The position numbers were made by a program, and so were the translations under genes. Shown one piece after another: positions 27,225 through 35,612 of a stretch of 64,000 nt of DNA (positions are counted from its first letter, which is position 1; each line of letters opens with the position of its first letter). Source of the stretch: Serratia plymuthica NBRC 102599 (GTDB taxonomy: Bacteria; Pseudomonadota; Gammaproteobacteria; Enterobacterales; Enterobacteriaceae); assembly GCF_001590925.1 (NCBI RefSeq), contig NZ_BCTU01000021.1, positions 121,714 through 185,713 of the forward strand. The letters run 5' to 3'. A model generated the notes under the pieces. The model made no database searches and was not told the DNA's origin. It saw only the letters and a program-made list of their open reading frames with translations.

Positions 27225-27379
27225 AATTGCTCATATAACGAAAAAAACGAATCTGTTCATATATTAGCCGGGAAAACCCGTTGCTGCGGCTTTAGCCTGC
27301 GCAACGGAGGGCAAAGCAAGATAGCCGAATTTCGGCTTTTAACCAACGAACCGGGTTGATACCCAACAAAGGACCCTGC

Positions 27380-28357
27380 ATGTTTCTCGCGATAGCTTTA
27401 CTCATCGTTGGTTTATTTTTACTGGTGTATGGCGCAGACCGCTTAGTTTACGGTGCTGCGGTGATTTCCCGTTCGCTTGGCGTGCCGCCGTTAATCATCG
27501 GCATGACCGTCGTCGGTATCGGTACATCGCTGCCGGAGCTGTTCGTGTCGACCACCGCCGCGCTGAATGGGCAGATAGATATGGCCGTGGGGAACGTATT
27601 AGGTTCCAACATTGCCAATATATTGTTGATCCTTGGCGTGGCGGCACTGATTCACCCGCTGGCGGCGCGCTCCGAGGTACTGCGCCGCGAACTGCCGCTG
27701 ATGTTAGCGGTCACAGTATTGTGCGGTTTCGTGCTGATGGACGGCACCCTGAGCCGGCTGGATGGCGTGGTGCTGTTGGCCGCCGCCGCCGCCTTCATTT
27801 TGTTGATGCTGAAAATTGCCCGGCTGGCGCAGCGCGAAGGCAGCGACAGCCTGACCGTGGAACAACTCGCCGAGCTGCCGCAAGACAGCAGCAACACCGT
27901 GGCGGTGCTGTGGCTGGTGCTGGCGTTCATTATTCTGCCGCTGTCGTCCAAAATGGTGGTCGATAACGCCACGGTAATTGCGCATTATTTTGGCATGAGC
28001 GAACTGGTGGTCGGCTTGACCCTCATCGCCATCGGCACCAGCCTGCCGGAGTTGGCCACATCCATCGCCGGGGCACTAAAGGGTGAGGATGATATGGCGA
28101 TTGGTAATATCATCGGCTCCAACATTTTCAACACGGTGATCGTGCTGGGCGTTCCCGCCCTGTTGTCGCCGGGCAGCGTCGATTCTGCCGCCTTCCACCG
28201 CGATTATTGGGTCATGCTGGCGGTCAGCATTGTGCTCAGCGCCCTGTGCATCGGGCGAAAACATCGTATCGGTCATCTGGCGGGCGCTCTGTTATTATGT
28301 GGCTTTATTGCGTATCTTGCGGTGCTGTTTTTTAATCCTTTCAGTACTTTCGGCTAA
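27380..28357 (+). CDS. yrbG: YrbG, calcium/sodium antiporter-family protein
   Basis: A 325-residue inner-membrane cation exchanger of the CaCA family, same length as E. coli YrbG. The two inverted alpha repeats are visible as GMTVVGIGTSLPELFVST with VGNVLGSNIANILLILG (near 45-85), and GLTLIAIGTSLPELATSI with IGNIIGSNIFNTVIVLG (near 215-255). Ten membrane helices are expected. The ATG at 27380 follows AAAGGA. It heads the rightward gene group that continues into LPS synthesis, as in E. coli; its substrate in vivo is not firmly known. Confidence 0.93.
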   Translation: MFLAIALLIVGLFLLVYGADRLVYGAAVISRSLGVPPLIIGMTVVGIGTSLPELFVSTTAALNGQIDMAVGNVLGSNIANILLILGVAALIHPLAARSEVLRRELPLMLAVTVLCGFVLMDGTLSRLDGVVLLAAAAAFILLMLKIARLAQREGSDSLTVEQLAELPQDSSNTVAVLWLVLAFIILPLSSKMVVDNATVIAHYFGMSELVVGLTLIAIGTSLPELATSIAGALKGEDDMAIGNIIGSNIFNTVIVLGVPALLSPGSVDSAAFHRDYWVMLAVSIVLSALCIGRKHRIGHLAGALLLCGFIAYLAVLFFNPFSTFG

Positions 28358-28373
28358 ACCGACGGGAATGAAC

Positions 28374-29360
28374 ATGTCGAACATTCAGTTGCAACCGGGC
28401 TTTGATTTTCAACAGGCAGGCAAAGAAGTGCTGCAGATTGAGCGTGACGGGCTGGCCCAGCTCGATCGGTACATCAATGCAGACTTTACCCGCGCCTGCG
28501 AATTGATCGCCGGCTGCTGCGGTAAAGTGGTCGTGATGGGCATGGGCAAATCCGGGCATATTGGCTGCAAGATCGCCGCGACCTTCGCCAGCACCGGCAC
28601 GCCCTCATTCTTCGTTCATCCGGCGGAGGCCAGCCACGGCGACCTCGGCATGGTGACGGCACAAGATATCGTGCTCGCCATTTCCAACTCCGGCGAGTCC
28701 AACGAGATCCAGGCTCTTATCCCAGTCTTGAAGCGCCAGCAAATCCCGCTGATCTGCATGACCAACAATCCGGAAAGCTCGATGGGCAAAGCGGCGGATA
28801 TTCACCTGTGCATCAAGGTGCCGCAGGAGGCCTGCCCGCTTGGCCTGGCGCCAACCACCAGCACCACCGCGACCCTGGTGATGGGTGATGCGCTGGCGGT
28901 GGCATTGCTGAAAGCCCGCGGTTTCACACCGGAAGATTTTGCGCTGTCGCACCCCGGTGGCGCCCTGGGCCGCAGGTTGCTGCTGCGCGTTTGCGACATC
29001 ATGCACAGCGGCGACGAAATCCCGCACGTCAGCGCCGATGCATCGCTGCGCGACGCGTTGCTGGAAATCACGCGCAAAAACCTGGGCATGACGGTCATCT
29101 GCGACGATCTGATGAAAATCGCCGGTATCTTTACCGATGGTGACCTGCGGCGGATATTTGATATGGGCATCAACCTCAATGAAGCCCGGATCGTCGATGT
29201 CATGACGCTCGGCGGCGTACGGGTTCGCCCGAACCTGCTGGCGGTCGATGCATTGAACCTGATGCAGCAGCGCCATATCACCGCGCTGCTGGTTGCCGAT
29301 GGCGACCAATTGCTGGGTGTGGTACATATGCATGACATGCTGCGCGCCGGCGTCGTTTAA
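28374..29360 (+). CDS. kdsD: KdsD, D-arabinose 5-phosphate isomerase
   Basis: A 328-residue isomerase that makes arabinose 5-phosphate from ribulose 5-phosphate, the first step to Kdo for LPS. The SIS domain (about 35-170) has VVVMGMGKSGHIGCKIAATF and AISNSGESNEI. Two CBS domains follow (about 205-328). His193-region ALSHPGGALGR is conserved. The start at MSNIQLQPGFDFQQAGKE matches E. coli; another ATG two codons earlier is possible. It is coupled to kdsC 18 bases on. Confidence 0.97.
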   Translation: MSNIQLQPGFDFQQAGKEVLQIERDGLAQLDRYINADFTRACELIAGCCGKVVVMGMGKSGHIGCKIAATFASTGTPSFFVHPAEASHGDLGMVTAQDIVLAISNSGESNEIQALIPVLKRQQIPLICMTNNPESSMGKAADIHLCIKVPQEACPLGLAPTTSTTATLVMGDALAVALLKARGFTPEDFALSHPGGALGRRLLLRVCDIMHSGDEIPHVSADASLRDALLEITRKNLGMTVICDDLMKIAGIFTDGDLRRIFDMGINLNEARIVDVMTLGGVRVRPNLLAVDALNLMQQRHITALLVADGDQLLGVVHMHDMLRAGVV

Positions 29361-29378
29361 TTAAAGGAATAGAACTCA

Positions 29379-29933
29379 ATGAGTCTGGTTGAAACCTGCT
29401 ACGGGCCTGTAGAACAAGACGTCATGGCGCGTGCCGGAAAAATCCGCCTGCTGATTTGCGATGTCGACGGCGTGCTGTCGGACGGCCTGATTTTTATGGG
29501 CAACAACGGCGAAGAATTGAAAGCGTTCAACGTGCGCGACGGTTACGGCATTCGCTGCCTGAAGACGTCGGATATCGACGTGGCAATTATCACCGGCCGT
29601 TCAGCCAAGCTGCTGGAAGATCGGGCGAAAACCCTCGGCATCACCCATCTGTATCAAGGGCAGTCCGATAAGCTTTTGGCCTTCCGCGAACTGTTGGATA
29701 CACTGTCGTTAAACGCGGATCAGGTGGCCTATATCGGTGACGACCTGATCGACTGGCCGGTGATGGCTCAGGTTGGCCTGGCGGTCGCCGTAGCGGATGC
29801 ACATCCGTTGCTGACGCCAAGAGCCCACTATGTTACCCGTATTGCCGGCGGCCGTGGCGCGGTGCGCGAACTGTGCGACATTATACTGTTGGCGCAGAAT
29901 AAGCTGGAGGACGCCAAAGGGCTGTCGATATGA
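29379..29933 (+). CDS. kdsC: KdsC, Kdo-8-phosphate phosphatase
   Basis: A 184-residue HAD-family C0 phosphatase that removes phosphate from Kdo 8-phosphate. The nucleophile motif is LLICDVDGVLSDG, then FNVRDGYGI, ITGRSAKLLEDRA and YIGDDLIDWPVM with the metal-binding Asp pair. The C-terminal tail GGRGAVRELCD closes the active site of the neighbouring subunit. The stop overlaps the lptC start as ATGA. Confidence 0.97.
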   Translation: MSLVETCYGPVEQDVMARAGKIRLLICDVDGVLSDGLIFMGNNGEELKAFNVRDGYGIRCLKTSDIDVAIITGRSAKLLEDRAKTLGITHLYQGQSDKLLAFRELLDTLSLNADQVAYIGDDLIDWPVMAQVGLAVAVADAHPLLTPRAHYVTRIAGGRGAVRELCDIILLAQNKLEDAKGLSI

Positions 29934-30508
29934 GCAAAACCAAACTTTGGATCACCCTCCTTTTGGCGGTGATCGCCCTGGCGTTGATTGGCTGGAACAT
30001 GACTGATTTCAGTGATGATGCGCTTCCTGGCCCCGTTAATGATCAGGACCCGACTTATCAGAGCCAGCACACGGTCACCATAGTGTACAATCCGGCCGGT
30101 AAGCTGAGTTACAAGCTGGTGGCGGAAGACGTGAAGTATTATACCGCCGATGAATTAAGCTGGTTTACCCAGCCGGTGATGACGCTGTTTGATGAAAACG
30201 CGGTGGCCACCTGGTCAGTTCGCGCCGATCGCGCCAAACTGACTAAAGACAGAATGCTGTATCTTTACGGCCACGTTGAGGTGAACAGCCTGACCACCAC
30301 CTCACAGCTGGAAAAAATTAAAACGGACAATGCTCAGGTGAATCTGGTGACCCAGGATGTCGCTTCGGATGATGAAGTGACCCTCTACGGGACAAACTTT
30401 ACCTCGAACGGCATGAAAATGCGTGGGAACCTGCGGGCCAAAACCGCTGAGCTGATTGATAAGGTTAAGACCAACTATGAAATTCAAAACCAAAAAACAA
30501 CGCCGTAA
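29930..30508 (+). CDS. lptC: LptC, inner-membrane LPS export protein
   Basis: A 192-residue bitopic protein with one N-terminal helix (LWITLLLAVIALALIGW) and a periplasmic beta-jellyroll. It accepts LPS from LptB2FG and passes it to LptA. The conserved region VKYYTADELSWFTQPVMTLFDE is intact. It overlaps kdsC by four bases and lptA by 32 bases, so the three are tightly coupled. Confidence 0.95.
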   Translation: MSKTKLWITLLLAVIALALIGWNMTDFSDDALPGPVNDQDPTYQSQHTVTIVYNPAGKLSYKLVAEDVKYYTADELSWFTQPVMTLFDENAVATWSVRADRAKLTKDRMLYLYGHVEVNSLTTTSQLEKIKTDNAQVNLVTQDVASDDEVTLYGTNFTSNGMKMRGNLRAKTAELIDKVKTNYEIQNQKTTP

Positions 30509-31016
30509 TCTGTTGATCGGAAGCCTCATTTTGGCCGCCAGCGCACCCGCATGGGCGCTGAAATCTGACTCCAACCAACCGGTGAGCATCGACTCGCTGA
30601 AACAGTCTCTGGATATGCAGAGCAACGTCAGCACCTTTACCGATAACGTGGTGATCAAGCAAGGCACCATCGACATCAAAGCGGATAAAGTGGTCGTTAC
30701 CCGTCCAGGCGGCGATCAGAGCAAAACTTATATCGAAGCCTTTGGCAATCCGGTCACCTTCTACCAGATGCAAGACAGCGGCAAGCCGGTAAAAGGCCAT
30801 GCGCAGAAGGTCCGTTACGATGTGGCTTCACAGTTGGTGACCCTGACCGGGAACGCCTATCTGGAACAGCTCGACAGCAACGTGAAGGGCGATCGCATCA
30901 CCTACCTGGTGCAACAGCAGCAAATGCAGGCGTTCAGCGATAAAGGCAAACGCGTGACTACGGTTCTGGTACCGTCGCAGTTGCAAGACAAAAACGGGCA
31001 AAAGAAGAGTAACTAA
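30477..31016 (+). CDS. lptA: LptA, periplasmic LPS transport protein
   Basis: A 179-residue periplasmic bridge protein that oligomerises head to tail to carry LPS across. A signal peptide of about 27 residues ends APAWA. The jellyroll core has FTDNVVIKQGTIDIKADKVVV, NPVTFYQMQDSGKPVKGHA and MQAFSDKGKRVTTVLVPSQLQ. Starts at MKFKTKK, matching E. coli, with AAGGTTAAG upstream inside lptC. Confidence 0.96.
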   Translation: MKFKTKKQRRNLLIGSLILAASAPAWALKSDSNQPVSIDSLKQSLDMQSNVSTFTDNVVIKQGTIDIKADKVVVTRPGGDQSKTYIEAFGNPVTFYQMQDSGKPVKGHAQKVRYDVASQLVTLTGNAYLEQLDSNVKGDRITYLVQQQQMQAFSDKGKRVTTVLVPSQLQDKNGQKKSN

Positions 31017-31022
31017 TCACTT

Positions 31023-31748
31023 ATGGCTACACTCATCGCAGAAAACCTGGCGAAAGCCTACAAAGGCCGTAAAGTTGTTGAAGACGTCAGCCTGAAAGTG
31101 AAATCCGGCGAGATCGTCGGCCTGCTGGGGCCAAACGGCGCCGGCAAGACCACCACCTTCTACATGGTGGTCGGCATCGTTCAACGTGACGCCGGCCGTA
31201 TCGTGATTGACGAAGAAGACATCAGCCTGCTGCCGCTGCACGCCCGTGCGCGTCGCGGCATTGGCTATTTGCCGCAGGAAGCGTCGATCTTCCGTCGCCT
31301 GAGCGTGTATGACAACCTGATGGCCGTCCTGGAGATCCGCGAGGATCTCAGCAGCGAGCAGCGTGCGGACCGCGCGGTTGAGCTGATGGAAGAGTTTCAT
31401 ATCTCCCATCTGCGCGATAACCTGGGCCAGGCGTTGTCCGGTGGCGAACGCCGCCGTGTGGAGATCGCCCGCGCGTTGGCGGCTAACCCGAAATTCATCC
31501 TGCTGGATGAGCCGTTCGCCGGGGTTGATCCCATTTCCGTTATCGACATTAAAAAAATTATCGAGCACTTGCGTGACAGCGGCCTGGGCGTGCTGATCAC
31601 CGACCACAACGTGCGCGAAACGCTGGACGTGTGTGAACGTGCCTATATCGTCAGCCAGGGCAAACTGATTGCTCACGGCACGCCGGATGCCATTTTGGCT
31701 GACGAGCAGGTGAAACGCGTTTATCTGGGCGAAGAATTCCGCCTCTGA
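31023..31748 (+). CDS. lptB: LptB, LPS export ABC ATPase
   Basis: A 241-residue ATPase, same length as E. coli, that powers LPS extraction by LptB2FGC. Walker A is [15 protein letters not shown]-loop [17 protein letters not shown], signature [15 protein letters not shown], Walker [14 protein letters not shown] and switch His in [11 protein letters not shown]. It begins seven bases after lptA. Confidence 0.99.
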   Translation: MATLIAENLAKAYKGRKVVEDVSLKVKSGEIVGLLGPNGAGKTTTFYMVVGIVQRDAGRIVIDEEDISLLPLHARARRGIGYLPQEASIFRRLSVYDNLMAVLEIREDLSSEQRADRAVELMEEFHISHLRDNLGQALSGGERRRVEIARALAANPKFILLDEPFAGVDPISVIDIKKIIEHLRDSGLGVLITDHNVRETLDVCERAYIVSQGKLIAHGTPDAILADEQVKRVYLGEEFRL

Positions 31749-31798
31749 GTGCCGGCGCGTCCTGATGGACGACTGTTAACGGAAGTAGACTGAAGATT

Positions 31799-33232
31799 AT
31801 GAAGCAAGGTTTGCAACTCAGGCTCAGCCAACAACTGGCCATGACCCCCCAGCTCCAGCAGGCTATCCGCCTGCTGCAGTTGTCCACGCTTGAGCTCCAG
31901 CAGGAGATACAGCTGGCGTTAGAGAGCAATCCCCTGCTTGAGCAGACCGATCTGCACGAAGAAATCGACGCCAAAGAGACTACCGAGACCGAAGGGCTGG
32001 ATACCCGCGAGGCGCTGGAACAAAAGGACATGCCCGAAGAGCTGCCGCTGGACGCCACCTGGGACGAAATCTACACCGCAGGTACACCGTCCGGCACCGG
32101 CACCGATTACAGCGATGATGAGTTGCCGGTCTATCAGGGCGAAACCACCCAGACGCTGCAGGATTACCTGATGTGGCAGGTGGATCTCACGCCATTCTCT
32201 GATACCGATGTCGCCATTGCCACCTCGATAGTCGACGCCGTCGACGACACCGGCTATCTCACCGTGCCGCTGGAAGATATTTTGGAGAGCATGGGTGACG
32301 AGAGTGTGACAATGGACGAAGTCGAAGCGGTTTTGAAGCGCGTACAGCGTTTTGATCCGGTTGGCGTCGCCGCACGCGATCTGCGCGACTGTCTGCTGAT
32401 CCAGCTTTCCCAGTACGCAAAAGATACGCCCTACCTGGCTGAAGCACGCCTGATCATCAGTGAACATCTGGCTCTGTTGGCCAATCACGACTTTCGCAGC
32501 CTGATGCGAACAACCCGGCTAAAAGAAGATACACTGAAAGAAGCGATGCTGCTGATACAGTCTCTTGATCCGCGCCCGGGCCAGTCGATCAATACTGGCG
32601 AGTCGGAATACGTGATCCCGGACGTGCTGGTACGCAAAGTGCAGAACAGTTGGACGGTAGAGCTCAACGCCGACAGCATTCCGCGGCTGAAGATCAACCA
32701 GCAGTACGCCGCAATGGGCAGCAGCGCTCGTAACGACAGTGACGGCCAGTATATCCGCAGCAATCTGCAGGAAGCGAAATGGCTGATCAAGAGCCTGGAA
32801 AGCCGTAACGACACCTTGCTGAAAGTCACGCGCTGCATCGTTGAGCAGCAACAGGCATTCTTTGAACAGGGTGCTGAATTTATGAAGCCCATGGTGCTGG
32901 CGGATATCGCCCAGGCCGTGGAGATGCATGAATCGACAATCTCACGCGTCACCACGCAGAAGTTTCTGCACAGTCCGCGCGGCATTTTCGAGTTGAAATA
33001 TTTCTTCTCCAGCCACGTGAATACCGACAGCGGGGGCGAAGCGTCCTCTACGGCGATCCGAGCGTTAGTGAAGAAATTGATTGCGGCGGAAAACCCCGCT
33101 AAACCGCTCAGCGACAGCAAGCTGGTCACCCTGCTCTCCGATCAGGGGATCATCGTGGCGCGGCGTACTGTCGCCAAGTACCGAGAGTCTTTGTCCATCC
33201 CGCCGTCCAACCAGCGTAAACAGTTGGTTTGA
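31799..33232 (+). CDS. rpoN: RpoN, sigma-54
   Basis: A 477-residue sigma-54, same length as E. coli. Region I is Gln/Leu-rich ([21 protein letters not shown]) and binds the AAA activators. An acidic region II spans about 55-115. The core-binding and HTH regions follow ([20 protein letters not shown]). The RpoN box [12 protein letters not shown] near the end reads the -24 element. It lies 50 bases after lptB and directs nitrogen and other stress genes through bacterial enhancer-binding proteins. Confidence 0.99.
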   Translation: MKQGLQLRLSQQLAMTPQLQQAIRLLQLSTLELQQEIQLALESNPLLEQTDLHEEIDAKETTETEGLDTREALEQKDMPEELPLDATWDEIYTAGTPSGTGTDYSDDELPVYQGETTQTLQDYLMWQVDLTPFSDTDVAIATSIVDAVDDTGYLTVPLEDILESMGDESVTMDEVEAVLKRVQRFDPVGVAARDLRDCLLIQLSQYAKDTPYLAEARLIISEHLALLANHDFRSLMRTTRLKEDTLKEAMLLIQSLDPRPGQSINTGESEYVIPDVLVRKVQNSWTVELNADSIPRLKINQQYAAMGSSARNDSDGQYIRSNLQEAKWLIKSLESRNDTLLKVTRCIVEQQQAFFEQGAEFMKPMVLADIAQAVEMHESTISRVTTQKFLHSPRGIFELKYFFSSHVNTDSGGEASSTAIRALVKKLIAAENPAKPLSDSKLVTLLSDQGIIVARRTVAKYRESLSIPPSNQRKQLV

Positions 33233-33255
33233 CCTCAATAGAGAAGGAAGACACT

Positions 33256-33543
33256 ATGCAGCTCAACATTACCGGACACCACATCGAAATCACCGAACCT
33301 TTACGCGAGTTCGTGAATACCAAGTTCGCCAAGCTCGAACAGTATTTTGACCGCATAAATCAGGTGTATGTCGTGCTTAGCGTGGAAAAAGTGCAGCAGA
33401 TTGCGGAAGCGACGGTGCACGTGAATGGAGGCGAGTTGCACGCCACCTCGGAAGACGAGAACATGTATGCCGCAATTGACACCCTGATCGACAAACTGGC
33501 GCGTCAATTGAACAAACATAAAGACAAACTGAAACAACACTGA
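33256..33543 (+). CDS. hpf: Hpf, short-form ribosome hibernation promoting factor
   Basis: A 95-residue protein of the short HPF type that stabilises 100S ribosome dimers with RMF in stationary phase. The family start MQLNITGHHIEITEPLREFV and the helix EDENMYAAIDTLIDKLARQL are present. The ATG at 33256 has GAAGGA upstream. It follows rpoN by 23 bases. A 280-base spacer, occupied largely by a palindromic repeat, separates it from ptsN. Confidence 0.96.
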   Translation: MQLNITGHHIEITEPLREFVNTKFAKLEQYFDRINQVYVVLSVEKVQQIAEATVHVNGGELHATSEDENMYAAIDTLIDKLARQLNKHKDKLKQH

Positions 33544-33611
33544 CATTCTGGGCCGTTTCCGTCAGCGGGCACGGCTCAAACATAGCCCAGGTCGTCGGCG
33601 CGTTACCTGTA

Positions 33612-33735
33612 TTACCCTGAATAATTGGCGTTGCATCGAGGTGGCATGAGCACTTATCCCGCGAGCTTACACAGGTAAGTGATTCGGGTAAGTCAGCGCA
33701 GCCAACACAGAGACAGCTTCAAGTATGACGGGTAT
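33612..33735. repeat. Intergenic palindromic repeat, long form (copy 1)
   Basis: About 124 bases running from TACCCTGAATAATT to TATGACGGGTAT, whose ends are imperfect inverted repeats. Internally it has CGAGCTTACACAGGTAAGTG and GCGCAGCCAACA followed by CAGCTTCAAG. This pattern resembles a dispersed palindromic element known from Yersinia, Serratia and relatives; the family name is from memory. It lies inside the rpoN operon between hpf and ptsN and would fold in the mRNA. Confidence 0.7.
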
Positions 33736-33825
33736 GGGTACCGCGCCGATAAGCCATCAGGGTTAAACAAGGCGAAAAATCACCTCACAAGGCAGCTTGA
33801 TGGTGTGGTTTTAAGTGAAGATGAG

Positions 33826-34284
33826 ATGAACAACGAAACAATGCAATTAAGCTCGGTGTTAAACATCGAGTGCACCAAAAGCTCGGTACACTGCACCAGC
33901 AAGAAACGGGCTTTGGAGATTATCAGCGAACTGGCTGCAAAACAGCTCAACCTGCCATCGCAGGTGGTGTTTGACGCGGTTCTCACCCGGGAGCGCATGG
34001 GCAGTACCGGTATCGGCAACGGTATCGCCATTCCCCATGGCAAACTGGAAGAGGACACACTGCGGGCCGTTGGCGTGTTTATCCGTCTCGACCAACCCAT
34101 TGCCTTTGACGCCATTGATAACCAGCCGGTCGACTTGCTGTTCGCCTTGCTGGTGCCGGCTGACCAATGTAAAACCCATTTGCATACCCTGTCGCTGGTC
34201 GCCAAGCGCCTGGCCGACAAAACCGTATGCCGCCTGCGCTCGGCGCAAAGCGACGAAGAGCTTTACCAGATCATTACCGAGTAA
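33826..34284 (+). CDS. ptsN: PtsN, EIIA of the nitrogen PTS
   Basis: A 152-residue EIIA-Ntr that takes phosphate from NPr and regulates rather than transports: in E. coli it affects potassium uptake and sigma-54-related functions. The phosphorylated His71 is in GNGIAIPHGKLEEDTLRAVG. Compared with E. coli the protein ends early (YQIITE), lacking the short acidic tail, and has one Arg fewer in the ICRRLRAAQ region. The start at MNNETMQLSSVLN fits the family; the upstream in-frame codons encode the intergenic repeat and have no homologue. Confidence 0.95.
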   Translation: MNNETMQLSSVLNIECTKSSVHCTSKKRALEIISELAAKQLNLPSQVVFDAVLTRERMGSTGIGNGIAIPHGKLEEDTLRAVGVFIRLDQPIAFDAIDNQPVDLLFALLVPADQCKTHLHTLSLVAKRLADKTVCRLRSAQSDEELYQIITE

Positions 34285-34415
34285 CGCCCGGCTGGCGTGA
34301 CTTCCAGCCAGGATAACGATACTGTTTAGCTATGATGGGTTTCGGCTCAGGCCGGAATAATAAAGTTTCTAACGGTGGCGATAAACGCCACTGAGATGCC
34401 AGGGGGAGTTGCCAC

Positions 34416-35270
34416 ATGGTGCTGATGATTGTCAGCGGCCGTTCCGGTTCAGGGAAATCCGTCGCCTTGCGGGCGCTGGAAGACATGGGTTTTTACTGCG
34501 TTGATAACCTGCCCGTGGTACTGCTGCCGCAGCTTGCCAATACGCTGGCGGAACGCAACATATCCGCAGCGGTAAGCATCGACGTGCGTAACATGCCGGA
34601 ATCGCCGGAAGTGTTTGAATATGCGATGACCCAATTGCCGGACTGCTTTTCTCCGCAATTGCTGTTCCTCGACGCCGACCGTAATACCCTGATTCGCCGC
34701 TACAGTGATACCCGCCGCCTGCATCCGCTCTCCACCAAGAACCTGTCGCTGGAAAGCGCGATCGATGAAGAAAGCGATCTGCTTGAGCCGTTGCGCTCAA
34801 GGGCCGATCTGCTCATCGACACGTCGGAAATGTCGGTGCATGAGCTGGCCGAAATGCTGCGTACTCGTCTGTTGGGTAAACGCGAGCGCGAACTGACCAT
34901 GGTATTCGAATCCTTCGGCTTTAAGCACGGCATCCCGATCGACGCCGATTACGTCTTCGACGTACGCTTCCTGCCGAACCCGCACTGGGATCCGAAACTG
35001 CGCCCGATGACCGGCCTGGATAAACCGGTCGCCTCGTTCCTCGATCGTCACACTGAAGTGCATAACTTTATCTACCAGACGCGAAGCTATCTGGAACAGT
35101 GGCTGCCGATGCTGGAAACCAACAACCGCAGCTACCTGACGGTGGCGATTGGCTGTACCGGCGGTAAACACCGTTCCGTCTACGTAGCCGAACAGCTGGC
35201 CGACTACTTCCGCTCACGCGGCAAGAATGTGCAATCGCGCCACCGGACGCTGGAAAAACGTAAACAATGA
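34416..35270 (+). CDS. rapZ: RapZ, RNase adaptor for GlmZ
   Basis: A 284-residue protein, same length as E. coli. RapZ senses glucosamine 6-phosphate, presents the sRNA GlmZ to RNase E, and thereby controls glmS. A Walker A motif [18 protein letters not shown] starts the N-terminal nucleotide-binding domain. The C-terminal domain has [19 protein letters not shown], where the sugar ligand binds, and the basic RNA-binding end [11 protein letters not shown]. Its stop overlaps npr as ATGA. Confidence 0.98.
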   Translation: MVLMIVSGRSGSGKSVALRALEDMGFYCVDNLPVVLLPQLANTLAERNISAAVSIDVRNMPESPEVFEYAMTQLPDCFSPQLLFLDADRNTLIRRYSDTRRLHPLSTKNLSLESAIDEESDLLEPLRSRADLLIDTSEMSVHELAEMLRTRLLGKRERELTMVFESFGFKHGIPIDADYVFDVRFLPNPHWDPKLRPMTGLDKPVASFLDRHTEVHNFIYQTRSYLEQWLPMLETNNRSYLTVAIGCTGGKHRSVYVAEQLADYFRSRGKNVQSRHRTLEKRKQ

Positions 35271-35539
35271 CGGTCAAGCAAACGGTTGAAATCAAAAACA
35301 AACTCGGTATGCACGCTCGCCCGGCAATGAAGCTGTTCGAACTGGTGCAGAGTTTTGACGCCGAAGTGATGCTGCGTAACGACAGCGGCACCGAGGCCGA
35401 AGCCAGCAGCGTGATTGCGCTGCTGATGCTGGATTCCGCACAGGGGCGGCACATCGAAGTGGAAGCCACCGGCCCGGATGAGGTGAAAGCGCTGAATGCG
35501 GTGATTGAACTGATTAATTCCGGGTTTGATGAAGACTAA
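35267..35539 (+). CDS. npr: NPr, phosphocarrier of the nitrogen PTS
   Basis: A 90-residue HPr-like protein that relays phosphate from EI-Ntr to PtsN. The phosphorylated His16 lies in [19 protein letters not shown]; the second motif is [15 protein letters not shown]. It is the last gene of the rpoN operon and is followed by a strong terminator. In E. coli the next genes are yrbL and mtgA; here a different accessory operon begins. Confidence 0.97.
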   Translation: MTVKQTVEIKNKLGMHARPAMKLFELVQSFDAEVMLRNDSGTEAEASSVIALLMLDSAQGRHIEVEATGPDEVKALNAVIELINSGFDED

Positions 35540-35569
35540 CTTCCCCGCAACAAAGAAGTAAACCCCAGG

Positions 35570-35602
35570 AACGCGCCCTTTATGGCGCGTTTAATATTTT
35601 TT
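35570..35602 (+). terminator. rpoN operon terminator
   Basis: AACGCGCC / GGCGCGTT, an eight-base perfect stem, is followed by TAATATTTTTT 31 bases after npr. Confidence 0.9.
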
Positions 35603-35612
35603 GGCTCATCGC

